From positions 1 to 24,542 of IMG/VR virus record IMGVR_UViG_3300025889_000902: 24,542 nucleotides of DNA; one strand, given 5' to 3'. The notes beneath the pieces were generated by a model. It ran no database searches, had not been told where the DNA came from, and saw nothing but the letters and a program-made list of their open reading frames with translations. This document shows positions 7,300-13,274 of the stretch, piece by piece. The DNA comes from a virus. Position 1 is the first letter of the stretch. The number at the start of each line of letters is the position of its first letter. The position numbers and the translations under genes are program-made.

Positions 7300-8160
7300 A
7301 TGACAGAAAAGGAAACGACAGACAGAATGTTAATGGAGCTAATTAAGGAAGAGTGCGAGGTGGATACATCTCAAACTTTAGATTATCCTCCAACTGCTTT
7401 GAGCTTAGGAAATAAGACAATCCAGACAAAAGCTGGAGAGATAACTTTTCCAGTTCCAATTGGAACGTATGGTAACTTCTCATTTGTTCAAGCTCCACCG
7501 AAGACAAAAAAGACATTCTTTATATCTCTACTTGCTTCAGTTTATTTAAGTGGAGGTAATAATTTTGGTGGTAAAATCTTAGGACACCGAGAGGGAAAGT
7601 GCTTGATTCATTTCGATACAGAACAAGGGCACTGGCATTCACAACGTGTATTCAAAAGGATACTTGATATGGCTAACATGAAAAATCCTGGATGCTACCA
7701 AACTTATGCTTTAAGGACTATCAATTATAAACAAAGAATGGAGTTCATTGAATTCTGCTTGAAAGAAAATGGAGATAAGAATGGAGTTGTTGTAATTGAT
7801 GGAATTGCAGATTTAGTCAGTGATGTAAACAATCTTGAGGAAAGCAATCTCTGTGTGCAGAAAATAATGGAGTGGAGTGCAAAGTTTGACTGCCATATTA
7901 TTACAGTGATACATTCTAATTATGGAAGTGATAAACCGACTGGTCACTTAGGTAGCTTCTTAGAAAAAAAGACAGAAACTCAAATCCAGCTTGAAGCAAA
8001 TACAGTAAACAAGGATTGGATAACAGTGAGCTGTAAACGCTCAAGGGGATATGCTTTTGAAACGTTTAGCTTTAGCATCAATGAATACGGACTACCATTT
8101 GTTGTTGGAGAGATTTATGACCCACTGGAATATTATGTGCCAAAAAAATTAGATATATGA
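7300..8160 (+). CDS. RecA-fold AAA ATPase (RepA/Sak4-like), DNA replication or recombination
   Basis: The 286-residue protein looks like a RecA-type ATPase of the AAA_25/RepA-like group. The P-loop at 65-73 reads APPKTKKTF: the lysine and threonine are kept, but the glycines of the normal GxxxxGK[ST] are replaced, which I recall as common in Bacteroidota phage members. A Walker B strand, GVVVIDG, lies at 162-168 and a sensor-like strand, ITVIHSN, at 201-207. HFDTEQGHWHSQRVFKR at 104-120 is a further family-type stretch. No primase or polymerase is in view, so it may load or move the replication machinery, or act in strand annealing as Sak4 does. The next gene overlaps by 4 nt. Confidence 0.7.
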   Translation: MTEKETTDRMLMELIKEECEVDTSQTLDYPPTALSLGNKTIQTKAGEITFPVPIGTYGNFSFVQAPPKTKKTFFISLLASVYLSGGNNFGGKILGHREGKCLIHFDTEQGHWHSQRVFKRILDMANMKNPGCYQTYALRTINYKQRMEFIEFCLKENGDKNGVVVIDGIADLVSDVNNLEESNLCVQKIMEWSAKFDCHIITVIHSNYGSDKPTGHLGSFLEKKTETQIQLEANTVNKDWITVSCKRSRGYAFETFSFSINEYGLPFVVGEIYDPLEYYVPKKLDI

Positions 8161-8651
8161 AAAAATCCCTTGTTGAAATAGCTTATAATAAACACGAAGA
8201 CTGGATACGGATTGTAAAGTCTTTTGGATGCAACTTCTCAACAGCAGAAGACATTGTTCAAGAAATGTATATACAGCTCCATCTGGATGTTCAAAAAGGA
8301 CTTGATCTTTGGTATGGAGAGGAAGTGAATACATATTACTGTTATAAGGTTTTGAGAGGGATTTATTTAAACATATATAAAAAGGAAGCAAAGCAAATCA
8401 AAATGTATCTTGAAGAGATTAATGAGTTTAAACAAGCGGAGGAGCTCGGAATTGATGAAGTTGAGTATGCGAATAAAAAGAAAAAAATTGACAAGATAAT
8501 GGAAAAAATGTTCTGGTATGATAGGAAAGTCTTTGAGATTTGTGCTTCTGGAAAGAGCGTTGCTGAATTAAGCAGAGATACTAAAATAAGTTACTATTCA
8601 CTTTACAATACATTTACTAACGCAAAGAAATTTATAAAAGACCAGCTTTGA
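8157..8651 (+). CDS. ECF-like sigma factor or sigma-70-type regulator
   Basis: The 164-residue protein has the layout of a small sigma factor. The N-terminal half (HEDWIRIVKSFGCNFSTAEDIVQEMYIQL, about 13-41) matches region 2, with the AEDIVQE motif characteristic of ECF sigma factors. The C-terminal part (KSVAELSRDTKISYYSLYNTFTNAKK, about 133-158) is a region 4-like helix-turn-helix. A lysine-rich linker joins them. It would bind host RNA polymerase core and direct it to other promoters, most likely for middle or late phage genes. It overlaps its upstream neighbour by 4 nt, so its timing follows the ATPase. Its target promoter is not known from sequence. Confidence 0.7.
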   Translation: MKKSLVEIAYNKHEDWIRIVKSFGCNFSTAEDIVQEMYIQLHLDVQKGLDLWYGEEVNTYYCYKVLRGIYLNIYKKEAKQIKMYLEEINEFKQAEELGIDEVEYANKKKKIDKIMEKMFWYDRKVFEICASGKSVAELSRDTKISYYSLYNTFTNAKKFIKDQL

Positions 8652-9070
8652 TTGAGACTTTTAATAGGGATTTAAAAAGAGGGAAATATCATGAGAATGT
8701 TATCCTGGAGGTAATTCAAAAGAAATACCCAAGAGCTTTTATCAAGGATGGATACTGCAAGGAGTATGATATTTTTATCCCAGAGCTTGAAATCGGAGTA
8801 GAAGTGAAGAGTGATGAAAAAAGTAAATTCACTGGTAATATTGTAATAGAGATTGAATTTAATAACAGACCATCTGCATTGAGCACAAGTAAAGCAAAGT
8901 ACTGGGTTATCTTTGATGGATATACTTATCACTGGTTTTTAATAAATCGGATAAAAGACTGCATAAAAGAGAATCATCTCAACTGGGTGGAGTTTATTGG
9001 AAAAGGAGATTCAAAAAGCAAAAAAGCATATTTGATAAAAAAAGAAATATTATATAAATATAAGTTATGA
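8648..9070 (+). CDS. PD-(D/E)XK nuclease-like protein, possible Holliday junction resolvase
   Basis: This 140-residue protein contains a restriction-endonuclease-like core: a helical glutamate (E16 or E21), D41 in EYDIFIP, and E52-V-K54 in GVEVKSD, which together fit the PD-(D/E)XK catalytic pattern. The spacing resembles small resolvases and structure-specific nucleases. The start is a TTG inside TTGA, overlapping the stop of the sigma factor gene by 4 nt; no upstream ATG gives the full fold, and this mirrors the start of the large terminase. It lies with other recombination genes, so cutting branched DNA before packaging is plausible, though not shown. Confidence 0.6.
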   Translation: MIETFNRDLKRGKYHENVILEVIQKKYPRAFIKDGYCKEYDIFIPELEIGVEVKSDEKSKFTGNIVIEIEFNNRPSALSTSKAKYWVIFDGYTYHWFLINRIKDCIKENHLNWVEFIGKGDSKSKKAYLIKKEILYKYKL

Positions 9071-9381
9071 ACAAACAAATAGCTAAAGAGTTAAAAATCT
9101 TCACAGATCAAGTTTGTGAAAGATATTCAAAAAAGGACAGAGCTAAAAACTTTAACAAAGAAACGTTTGAAGTACAAGAAATCATACCAACAAGCGACCA
9201 TACTGCAACTGTTATATATGAAAAGAATACTGGGAAACGTGCTGCATTTTTTTTCTATTATATTCCAGCATTTAAAAAGTGGAATTATTTTGTTCCAACG
9301 GATAGTCACATAAATGGAATGAGTAGTTTTGCGAATCAAAAAATTGAAGTAGAAAGACATAACTATAAATATAATTTTTAA
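9067..9381 (+). CDS. Conserved small phage protein, function unknown
   Basis: A 104-residue protein starts in a 4-nt overlap with the nuclease-like gene. The N-terminus is helical and charged (LKIFTDQVCERYSKKDRAK), and the rest appears beta-rich with many aromatics (HTATVIYEKNTGKRAAFFFYYIP, split over residues 44-67, then FKKWNYFVPTDSHINGM). The DSHINGM segment seems distinctive. I believe similar proteins occur in other flavobacterial phages but cannot name a domain. No membrane span or metal cluster is evident. Its place in the operon suggests a role in DNA metabolism or takeover. Confidence 0.55.
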   Translation: MNKQIAKELKIFTDQVCERYSKKDRAKNFNKETFEVQEIIPTSDHTATVIYEKNTGKRAAFFFYYIPAFKKWNYFVPTDSHINGMSSFANQKIEVERHNYKYNF

Positions 9382-9382
9382 A

Positions 9383-9535
9383 ATGAAGTTAGGAGATTTA
9401 ATGTATTACTTTACTTACTATACTGGTATTCACTGGTTAGTAAAAAAGATAAGCAAAGCAGTTGGAAAAGACTGTGGATGTAATAAGAGAAGAGAAGAGT
9501 GGAATGATATTGATTTGGATTTATGGAACAAGTAG
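9383..9535 (+). CDS. Small CGC-motif protein, unknown
   Basis: A 50-residue frame starts 1 nt after the preceding stop and overlaps the next gene by 13 nt. Its first half is aromatic and hydrophobic (MKLGDLMYYFTYYTGIHWLV), and its second half is basic with DCGCNKRREEWND. I recall similar short proteins with a GI-WLVKK ... CGC-RR pattern in Bacteroidota phages. The following gene has a comparable CGC-x-x-K-R segment. Function is unknown. Confidence 0.5.
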   Translation: MKLGDLMYYFTYYTGIHWLVKKISKAVGKDCGCNKRREEWNDIDLDLWNK

Positions 9536-9717
9536 ATAAACAAAAGTGGCTTCAAGTAAGCCAGGAAATAAAAGGCAAAATAAAAGAGGATCAATTCAAG
9601 CTTCTTTGTCAGCTTCATGCAAAGTATTTTAACCACCAATACTTTGAGCCATGCGGATGTAAGCCAAAAAGAATAGTGCAGTGGATTGAGGAACTTAATA
9701 AATTAAGCAATGAGTAG
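9523..9717 (+). CDS. Small CGC-motif protein, unknown
   Basis: A 64-residue protein overlaps the previous gene by 13 nt and the next by 8 nt. It is helical at the start (KQKWLQVSQEIKGKIKEDQF), then carries FEPCGCKPKRIVQWIEELN at about 41-59. The CGC-x-x-K-R-x-x-x-W core matches the end of the gene before it, suggesting a shared short element or common ancestry. Too few cysteines are present for a full zinc site in one chain. No function can be assigned. Confidence 0.5.
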   Translation: MEQVDKQKWLQVSQEIKGKIKEDQFKLLCQLHAKYFNHQYFEPCGCKPKRIVQWIEELNKLSNE

Positions 9718-10114
9718 AAGCGTAGAAGATTGGGAAAGAGCTGTAATAATGCTATTGAATGCAGATGGTTGGGAGCTAACTCACAGAGGAGATGGTTATG
9801 ACTATGATGCGGAGGGTAAATCTCCAAAAGGAGTTGAGGTTGTTATGACAATGAATTTCAGAAAAGCTCACTATCTCCAGAAAATGATTGAAAAGGATAG
9901 GTATGATAAACTCCTGGCAACTGGAAAGGTTGCTCTTTATTTTGTCAATGATCCTAAAGGCAACTATTTATTTTGGTTAAATGAATTAAAAGAGCTCCAG
10001 CAAAAAGATTTTTACTGTCCAGATTCATCTCTTTGGACTAAAAAGAAAGTGCTGAAACCTTGTTATTTAATAGATGAAAAGGATGCTTCAATAATCAATA
10101 TAAACCAAGAATAA
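9710..10114 (+). CDS. PD-(D/E)XK-like fold protein with altered catalytic site
   Basis: The 134-residue protein begins ERAVIMLLNADGWELTHRG, and continues YDYDAEGKSPKGVEVVMTMNFR (about 29-51), which aligns with the D ... E-x-K core of PD-(D/E)XK nucleases but ends with T-M-N where a catalytic E-x-K would be expected. RYDKLLATGKVALYFVNDPKG and FYCPDSSLWTKKKVL follow, as I recall from related phage proteins. If the alignment is right, this copy may have lost metal-dependent cleavage and act by binding only. It is the last gene before a fresh promoter, and overlaps its upstream neighbour by 8 nt. Fold assignment is moderate. Confidence 0.5.
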   Translation: MSRSVEDWERAVIMLLNADGWELTHRGDGYDYDAEGKSPKGVEVVMTMNFRKAHYLQKMIEKDRYDKLLATGKVALYFVNDPKGNYLFWLNELKELQQKDFYCPDSSLWTKKKVLKPCYLIDEKDASIININQE

Positions 10115-10132
10115 AATTTTTTTTAAAAAAAG

Positions 10133-10164
10133 TTTGTCAAAAGTTATTATAAACCCTACATTTG
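10133..10164 (+). promoter_or_regulatory. Bacteroidota housekeeping-type promoter for the second early operon
   Basis: TTTG (10133-10136), a 20-bp spacer and TACATTTG (10157-10164) match the consensus. The next ATG at 10192 lies 27 nt downstream. This also argues against the in-frame TTG at 10162 as a start, because it overlaps the -7 element and would precede the transcript start. Confidence 0.75.
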
Positions 10165-10191
10165 AATATTGATAACAAAAAAACAATTATT

Positions 10192-10413
10192 ATGAAAGCA
10201 AATTTAACTAAACTAAACAACTTAAAAGAAAAGCTAACAGAAAAGTTAGAAGCAATGGAGTGGGCAATGGACGAAAGGTCAGAAAGATGGCGCGAAAGCG
10301 AAGCTGCTCAAATACACGAGGATAAGATGAACGCTTTAGATGGTGCTATAATGTCAATACAGGATGCTATTGATGAACTATCAGAAGCGTTTGACTTGCA
10401 AGATTTATTTTAA
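10192..10413 (+). CDS. Small helical coiled-coil protein, unknown
   Basis: The 73-residue protein is rich in Glu, Lys, Ala and Leu (LTKLNNLKEKLTEKLEAMEW, then MNALDGAIMSIQDAIDELSE), with a heptad-like pattern that suggests two helices forming a coiled coil. An in-frame TTG upstream at 10162 lies inside the promoter, so the ATG at 10192 is chosen. It is the first gene of the operon driven by the promoter at 10133-10164. No domain is recognised and no binding residues are evident. Being first behind a host-type promoter suggests early expression. Confidence 0.65.
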   Translation: MKANLTKLNNLKEKLTEKLEAMEWAMDERSERWRESEAAQIHEDKMNALDGAIMSIQDAIDELSEAFDLQDLF

Positions 10414-10418
10414 AATTT

Positions 10419-10574
10419 ATGAGAACGCAATTAACAGACTTAAAAAAAGAATTAACAGAGATTGAACGCTCCTTGCAAATCAATCTAATGTACAACAATC
10501 TTCCAAAGGAGAATGTAGATAAACTGCTCAAAAGAGCCGAGATAATAAGAAGCACAATTTATAACTTTAGATAA
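10419..10574 (+). CDS. Small helical protein, unknown
   Basis: A 51-residue frame lies in the 168-nt space between two accepted genes, starting 5 nt after the upstream stop and ending 7 nt before the next start. The sequence (LTDLKKELTEIERSLQINLM, then KLLKRAEIIRSTIYNFR) is helical and charged, much like the previous gene. Good fit to the gap and coding-like composition support it; the opposite-strand frame there is a shadow. Confidence 0.5.
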   Translation: MRTQLTDLKKELTEIERSLQINLMYNNLPKENVDKLLKRAEIIRSTIYNFR

Positions 10575-10581
10575 CAAAAAA

Positions 10582-10953
10582 ATGAAAACAATACAAAGAG
10601 AAGTTCTTGAATTTATTTACGATGGGTTAGATCTTGCAATCAATAGAGATGAGGTAAGAGAGCTAACTAAAAAATTAACAGACATTGAGCCAGATTTCTA
10701 CATTGAGATTGATGGAGAGGAATACAGATTCATTCACGATAATGACATCTGGGATATTTATGTAGAAACAATCAGAGAGATAACGGAGGATTGCTATAAT
10801 ATTAAAGCACCAGATTGGTTAGCTATTGACTGGGAACAAACAGCAGAGAACTGCTTTGTTGATGGATATGGACATACCTTTGCTCATTATGATGGAGAAG
10901 AGCTTGAGTATGATTTTGATGGAGCTAACTATTACATTTTTAGAATTAATTAA
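10582..10953 (+). CDS. Strongly acidic early protein, unknown
   Basis: The 123-residue protein has about 32 Asp and Glu against about 10 Lys and Arg, with many Tyr and Trp. The C-terminal half holds DGYGHTFAHYDGEELEYDFD, which seems a family-specific segment; I recall similar proteins in Bacteroidota phages without a named function. A net charge near -20 in so small a protein is typical of DNA mimics such as anti-restriction proteins, but it lacks any motif that would confirm this. It is in the second early operon and is followed 1 nt later by the next gene. Confidence 0.6.
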   Translation: MKTIQREVLEFIYDGLDLAINRDEVRELTKKLTDIEPDFYIEIDGEEYRFIHDNDIWDIYVETIREITEDCYNIKAPDWLAIDWEQTAENCFVDGYGHTFAHYDGEELEYDFDGANYYIFRIN

Positions 10954-10954
10954 T

Positions 10955-11173
10955 ATGGAAGAGATATACGTAGAAAAAACAGTTGCTCTCTGGGGTGGAA
11001 ACAATGGAGAAGTAAACATGGAGCTTGAGGATGGAAGAGTAATTACTTTTCATGCTTACGAGCTTTTCAAAGATCTTCCATCAATAGTTGAGATAACTTT
11101 TAATGAAGTGCAAAAAGAAAAATTATTAATGCAAGAGAAATATCAAAAACTTGCACAATTTATAACAAAATGA
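10955..11173 (+). CDS. Small protein, unknown
   Basis: A 72-residue protein starts 1 nt after the acidic gene's stop (MEEIYVEKTVALWGGNNGEV). A longer in-frame reading from 10826 exists, but it lies wholly inside the acidic gene, has a low-complexity hydrophobic sequence, and is rejected. The first half looks beta-rich (VNMELEDGRVITFHAYELF), and the end is a charged helix (VQKEKLLMQEKYQKLAQF). It overlaps the next start by 4 nt. No family is recognised. Confidence 0.55.
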   Translation: MEEIYVEKTVALWGGNNGEVNMELEDGRVITFHAYELFKDLPSIVEITFNEVQKEKLLMQEKYQKLAQFITK

Positions 11174-11355
11174 AAAAAACAAAAACAGGATTACATATCC
11201 AAACAAGAAAGAACAGAATTGAAGTCTATACTAAAAAAGAGTTAGAGCAAAAGGAAGAGCAAAGAAAACAAGCCAGACATTTTATTATCAATGCTGCTAT
11301 TATTACGTTTGCTTCTTTAACTTTTTTAATTGGTTTTATATTAGGTAAATCATAA
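11170..11355 (+). CDS. Small single-span membrane protein, unknown
   Basis: A 61-residue protein begins in an ATGA overlap and ends by sharing one base with the next start codon. Residues 1-37 are strongly basic and charged, and 38-59 form one hydrophobic helix (FIINAAIITFASLTFLIGFI). This is a tail-anchored layout: a cytoplasmic charged domain held to the inner membrane. It could affect the host membrane, exclude other phages or modify a host protein; none of these can be told from sequence. Confidence 0.55.
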   Translation: MKKTKTGLHIQTRKNRIEVYTKKELEQKEEQRKQARHFIINAAIITFASLTFLIGFILGKS

Positions 11356-11735
11356 TGGATTTATTACAGAATCAAGCTTACAATCTCTGGTTTAATTGGT
11401 TAGCCGACAAGATAATGGAGTGGAAAGATGCAAAGCCACTTAATAAGGATTTAAGGAATTGCGTTAAAGCAATGAATGAAATCGGAATGTTTACTAACAC
11501 ATTAAGAACGGAGCTGGAGATAATGACAAAGAGATACAATCTCATGAGGTCTCAGAAAAATGACGAGATTCAAAACCTTAGAGAACAGATTGAAAACTTA
11601 ACTAATAAATTAAAAAAATACGATATGCACTATATTGATATGCCAGAAGAAACAACTTATTGTAGAACTTGCGACAAGGAAACCGATGGGGATACTTATT
11701 GCTCAAAAAACTGTTACGATTATGATACAGAATAA
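11355..11735 (+). CDS. Coiled-coil protein with C-terminal cysteine cluster
   Basis: The 126-residue protein has a helical N-terminal part with several tryptophans (NLWFNWLADKIMEW), a coiled coil at about 52-90 (EIMTKRYNLMRSQKNDEIQ, then LREQIENLTNKLKK) and a C-terminal cluster CRTCDKETDGDTYCSKNC. The two CxxC/CxxxC pairs could bind one zinc ion. Such small zinc knuckles often mediate protein or nucleic acid contacts. The next gene, a RecE-like exonuclease, starts 14 nt before its stop. A partner role in recombination is possible by position only. Confidence 0.55.
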   Translation: MDLLQNQAYNLWFNWLADKIMEWKDAKPLNKDLRNCVKAMNEIGMFTNTLRTELEIMTKRYNLMRSQKNDEIQNLREQIENLTNKLKKYDMHYIDMPEETTYCRTCDKETDGDTYCSKNCYDYDTE

Positions 11736-12504
11736 AATTACGCTTCTGGATGGGGAGCAATATGACAGAGCCGAGTTGCTCGAAAAAATGGATGATGATT
11801 CTTTCTATTATGGAGAGCTCAACAAACTGGCTTTGAGTAGCAGTAGCTTGAAGCAGATTCTTGCAAGTCCAAAGACTTACAAATATTCACTTGAATATGG
11901 AAGTGAGGAAACACAAGCACTTCGTGATGGATGGTTATTCCACACCGCTATATTAGAGCCAGAGGTTTTTGCAGCACAGACTTTTATTGATGTTCAAAGC
12001 AAGAATACAAAGAAATTCAAAGAAGCAAAACTGAAGCTCGGAAAAGTATTCACTGCAAAAGAGAGAAGTGATGCAGAGCGTTTAGTGGATGCTTTCTTTA
12101 AGAATGAACACGCAAAGGAACTGATCACAAAAGCAGAGTTTGAAGTTCCTGGAATTGATAACATTAAAGGACTACCATTTCGAGGTAAAGCGGATGTTCT
12201 TGCAGATAATAGAATTGTAGATTTAAAGACATCTTCATCAAGCGTTAAGGACTTTCACTATTCAGCACAAAAATATTCTTACGATGTGCAGTGCTTTCTT
12301 TACTGCAATCTATTTAATAAGAAGCATGAAGATTTTTATTTCTTAGTGCTTGACAAAGGAAGTCTTGACATCGGTATCTTTAACTGCTCGGAAAACTTTT
12401 ATTTCAGAGGAGAGGAGAAAGTAGAGAAAGCTCTTAAGTTATATGAAAAGTTTTTCATTGATGGAGCTGACATTGATAACTATTGCTTAACTGGACAATT
12501 ATAA
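11722..12504 (+). CDS. RecE/exonuclease VIII-like PD-(D/E)XK nuclease
   Basis: The 260-residue protein resembles RecE-type 5'-3' double-strand exonucleases, which resect ends to make single strands for annealing. LALSSSSLKQILASP at 36-50 and LRDGWLFHTAILEPE at 67-81 are family signatures (H74, E81). The catalytic core is D158 in RGKADVL, D167-L-K169 in IVDLKT, and Q190/Y194 in QCFLYC. A longer in-frame reading from 11635 overlaps the coiled-coil gene and lacks family features, so ATG 11722 is chosen; overlap is 14 nt. Together with the putative annealing protein and the SSB-like gene it completes a RecET-like set, though split between two operons. Confidence 0.8.
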   Translation: MIQNKITLLDGEQYDRAELLEKMDDDSFYYGELNKLALSSSSLKQILASPKTYKYSLEYGSEETQALRDGWLFHTAILEPEVFAAQTFIDVQSKNTKKFKEAKLKLGKVFTAKERSDAERLVDAFFKNEHAKELITKAEFEVPGIDNIKGLPFRGKADVLADNRIVDLKTSSSSVKDFHYSAQKYSYDVQCFLYCNLFNKKHEDFYFLVLDKGSLDIGIFNCSENFYFRGEEKVEKALKLYEKFFIDGADIDNYCLTGQL

Positions 12505-12523
12505 ACCATAAAATAAAATAAAA

Positions 12524-12694
12524 ATGAAATTTGATTTAAAGATTGAATATTTAGGAAAAAAAGAGAAAAAAGGAGATACGGAAAAGGACATGTATCACTT
12601 GAGCTTCAAAACTTACAACGCAGAAATATCTGGAAAGTTTGAGAGAAGTGAAATAAGACACTTAATACAAATGTTAGACAACGCAATAGTATGA
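12524..12694 (+). CDS. Small protein, unknown
   Basis: A 56-residue frame lies 19 nt after the exonuclease gene, with an A-rich leader, and ends in an ATGA overlap with the DUF3310 gene. The sequence (MKFDLKIEYLGKKEKKGDTE, then YHLSFKTYNAEISGKFE) looks like two or three beta strands followed by a helix (RSEIRHLIQMLDNA). The position and overlap support translation. No function can be given. Confidence 0.55.
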   Translation: MKFDLKIEYLGKKEKKGDTEKDMYHLSFKTYNAEISGKFERSEIRHLIQMLDNAIV

Positions 12695-12918
12695 GAGCAA
12701 CATATTTACATTACGAGAATGGAAAAGGATACGATGTTATTGACTTTATAAAAGACTACAATCTTAACTTCAACAGAGGGAACATCATCAAGTATGTATG
12801 CAGAGCTGGAAAAAAAGAAAGCGAGTTGAAAGATCTGGAGAAAGCAGCAGACTATTTGAGGAGAGAGATTGAGTTTATAAGAGATGAACAACAGAAATGG
12901 ATTGAAAAAAATAAATAA
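12691..12918 (+). CDS. DUF3310-like protein
   Basis: The 75-residue protein matches the small phage family DUF3310: HYENGKGYDVIDFIKDY at 7-23, LNFNRGNIIKYVCRAGKK at 25-42, and LKDLEKAADYLRREIE at 46-61. Members are common next to phage replication genes, and their role is not firmly known. The IKYVxRAGKK segment is the best-conserved part. It overlaps the upstream gene by 4 nt, and the next gene starts 1 nt after its stop if the internal start at 12920 is used. Confidence 0.8.
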   Translation: MRATYLHYENGKGYDVIDFIKDYNLNFNRGNIIKYVCRAGKKESELKDLEKAADYLRREIEFIRDEQQKWIEKNK

Positions 12919-12919
12919 A

Positions 12920-13273
12920 ATGAAATTACAGAAGATAGGAAAACAGATAAAAGAAATGACTGGAGTTGATATATTTCAGCAAAGCAGAAGACGAGACTTA
13001 GTAGAAATGAGAAGCGTTGCAAACGTATTCATGCGTGATGTTTTAGGAATGGGATGGACAGAGATTGTGAGAGAATACAGAAAGAATGGATTTAAAACAA
13101 CGCACAGATCAGTGATGTATTCTTGTGAAACTTATCCAGACCACAGTTTCTATAACAAGGAGCTTCCATTGATTCATGAAACTCTTTTAAATGATTCCAA
13201 GATTAATATCATAAAAAAAGTATCAAGCTTATCTCCAGAGAAACTGGAAGCTATTGAAGAGATACTAAAATAA
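12920..13273 (+). CDS. DnaA domain IV-like DNA-binding protein
   Basis: A 117-residue reading starts at ATG 12920; an upstream in-frame ATG at 12884 would overlap the DUF3310 gene by 35 nt and adds a non-conserved extension. Residues 18-75 (IFQQSRRRDLVEMRSVANVF, then LGMGWTEIVREYRKNGFKTTH) resemble the helix-turn-helix of DnaA domain IV, where SRRR-x-x-VEAR, a turn and H-S/T-V contact the DnaA box. Here HRSVMYSCE replaces HTTVLxA. There is no ATPase part. It may bind a phage origin or a host DnaA site; the nearby DUF3310 and exonuclease genes suit a replication role. Medium confidence. Confidence 0.6.
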   Translation: MKLQKIGKQIKEMTGVDIFQQSRRRDLVEMRSVANVFMRDVLGMGWTEIVREYRKNGFKTTHRSVMYSCETYPDHSFYNKELPLIHETLLNDSKINIIKKVSSLSPEKLEAIEEILK

Positions 13274-13274
13274 T

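Noticed and set aside
10162-10191. TTG start for the small coiled-coil gene
   Set aside because: It falls inside the -7 element of the promoter, so it would not be in the transcript.
10560-10569. TATAACTTTA resembling a promoter -7 element before the acidic gene
   Set aside because: The last base deviates from TTTG and no TTTG lies 19-21 bp upstream.
10826-10954. Longer start for the 72-residue gene at 10955
   Set aside because: The extension lies wholly within the acidic gene; the ATG 1 nt after that gene's stop fits the packing.
11635-11721. Longer start for the RecE-like gene
   Set aside because: It would overlap the coiled-coil gene by 101 nt and adds no family-like sequence; ATG 11722 is better.
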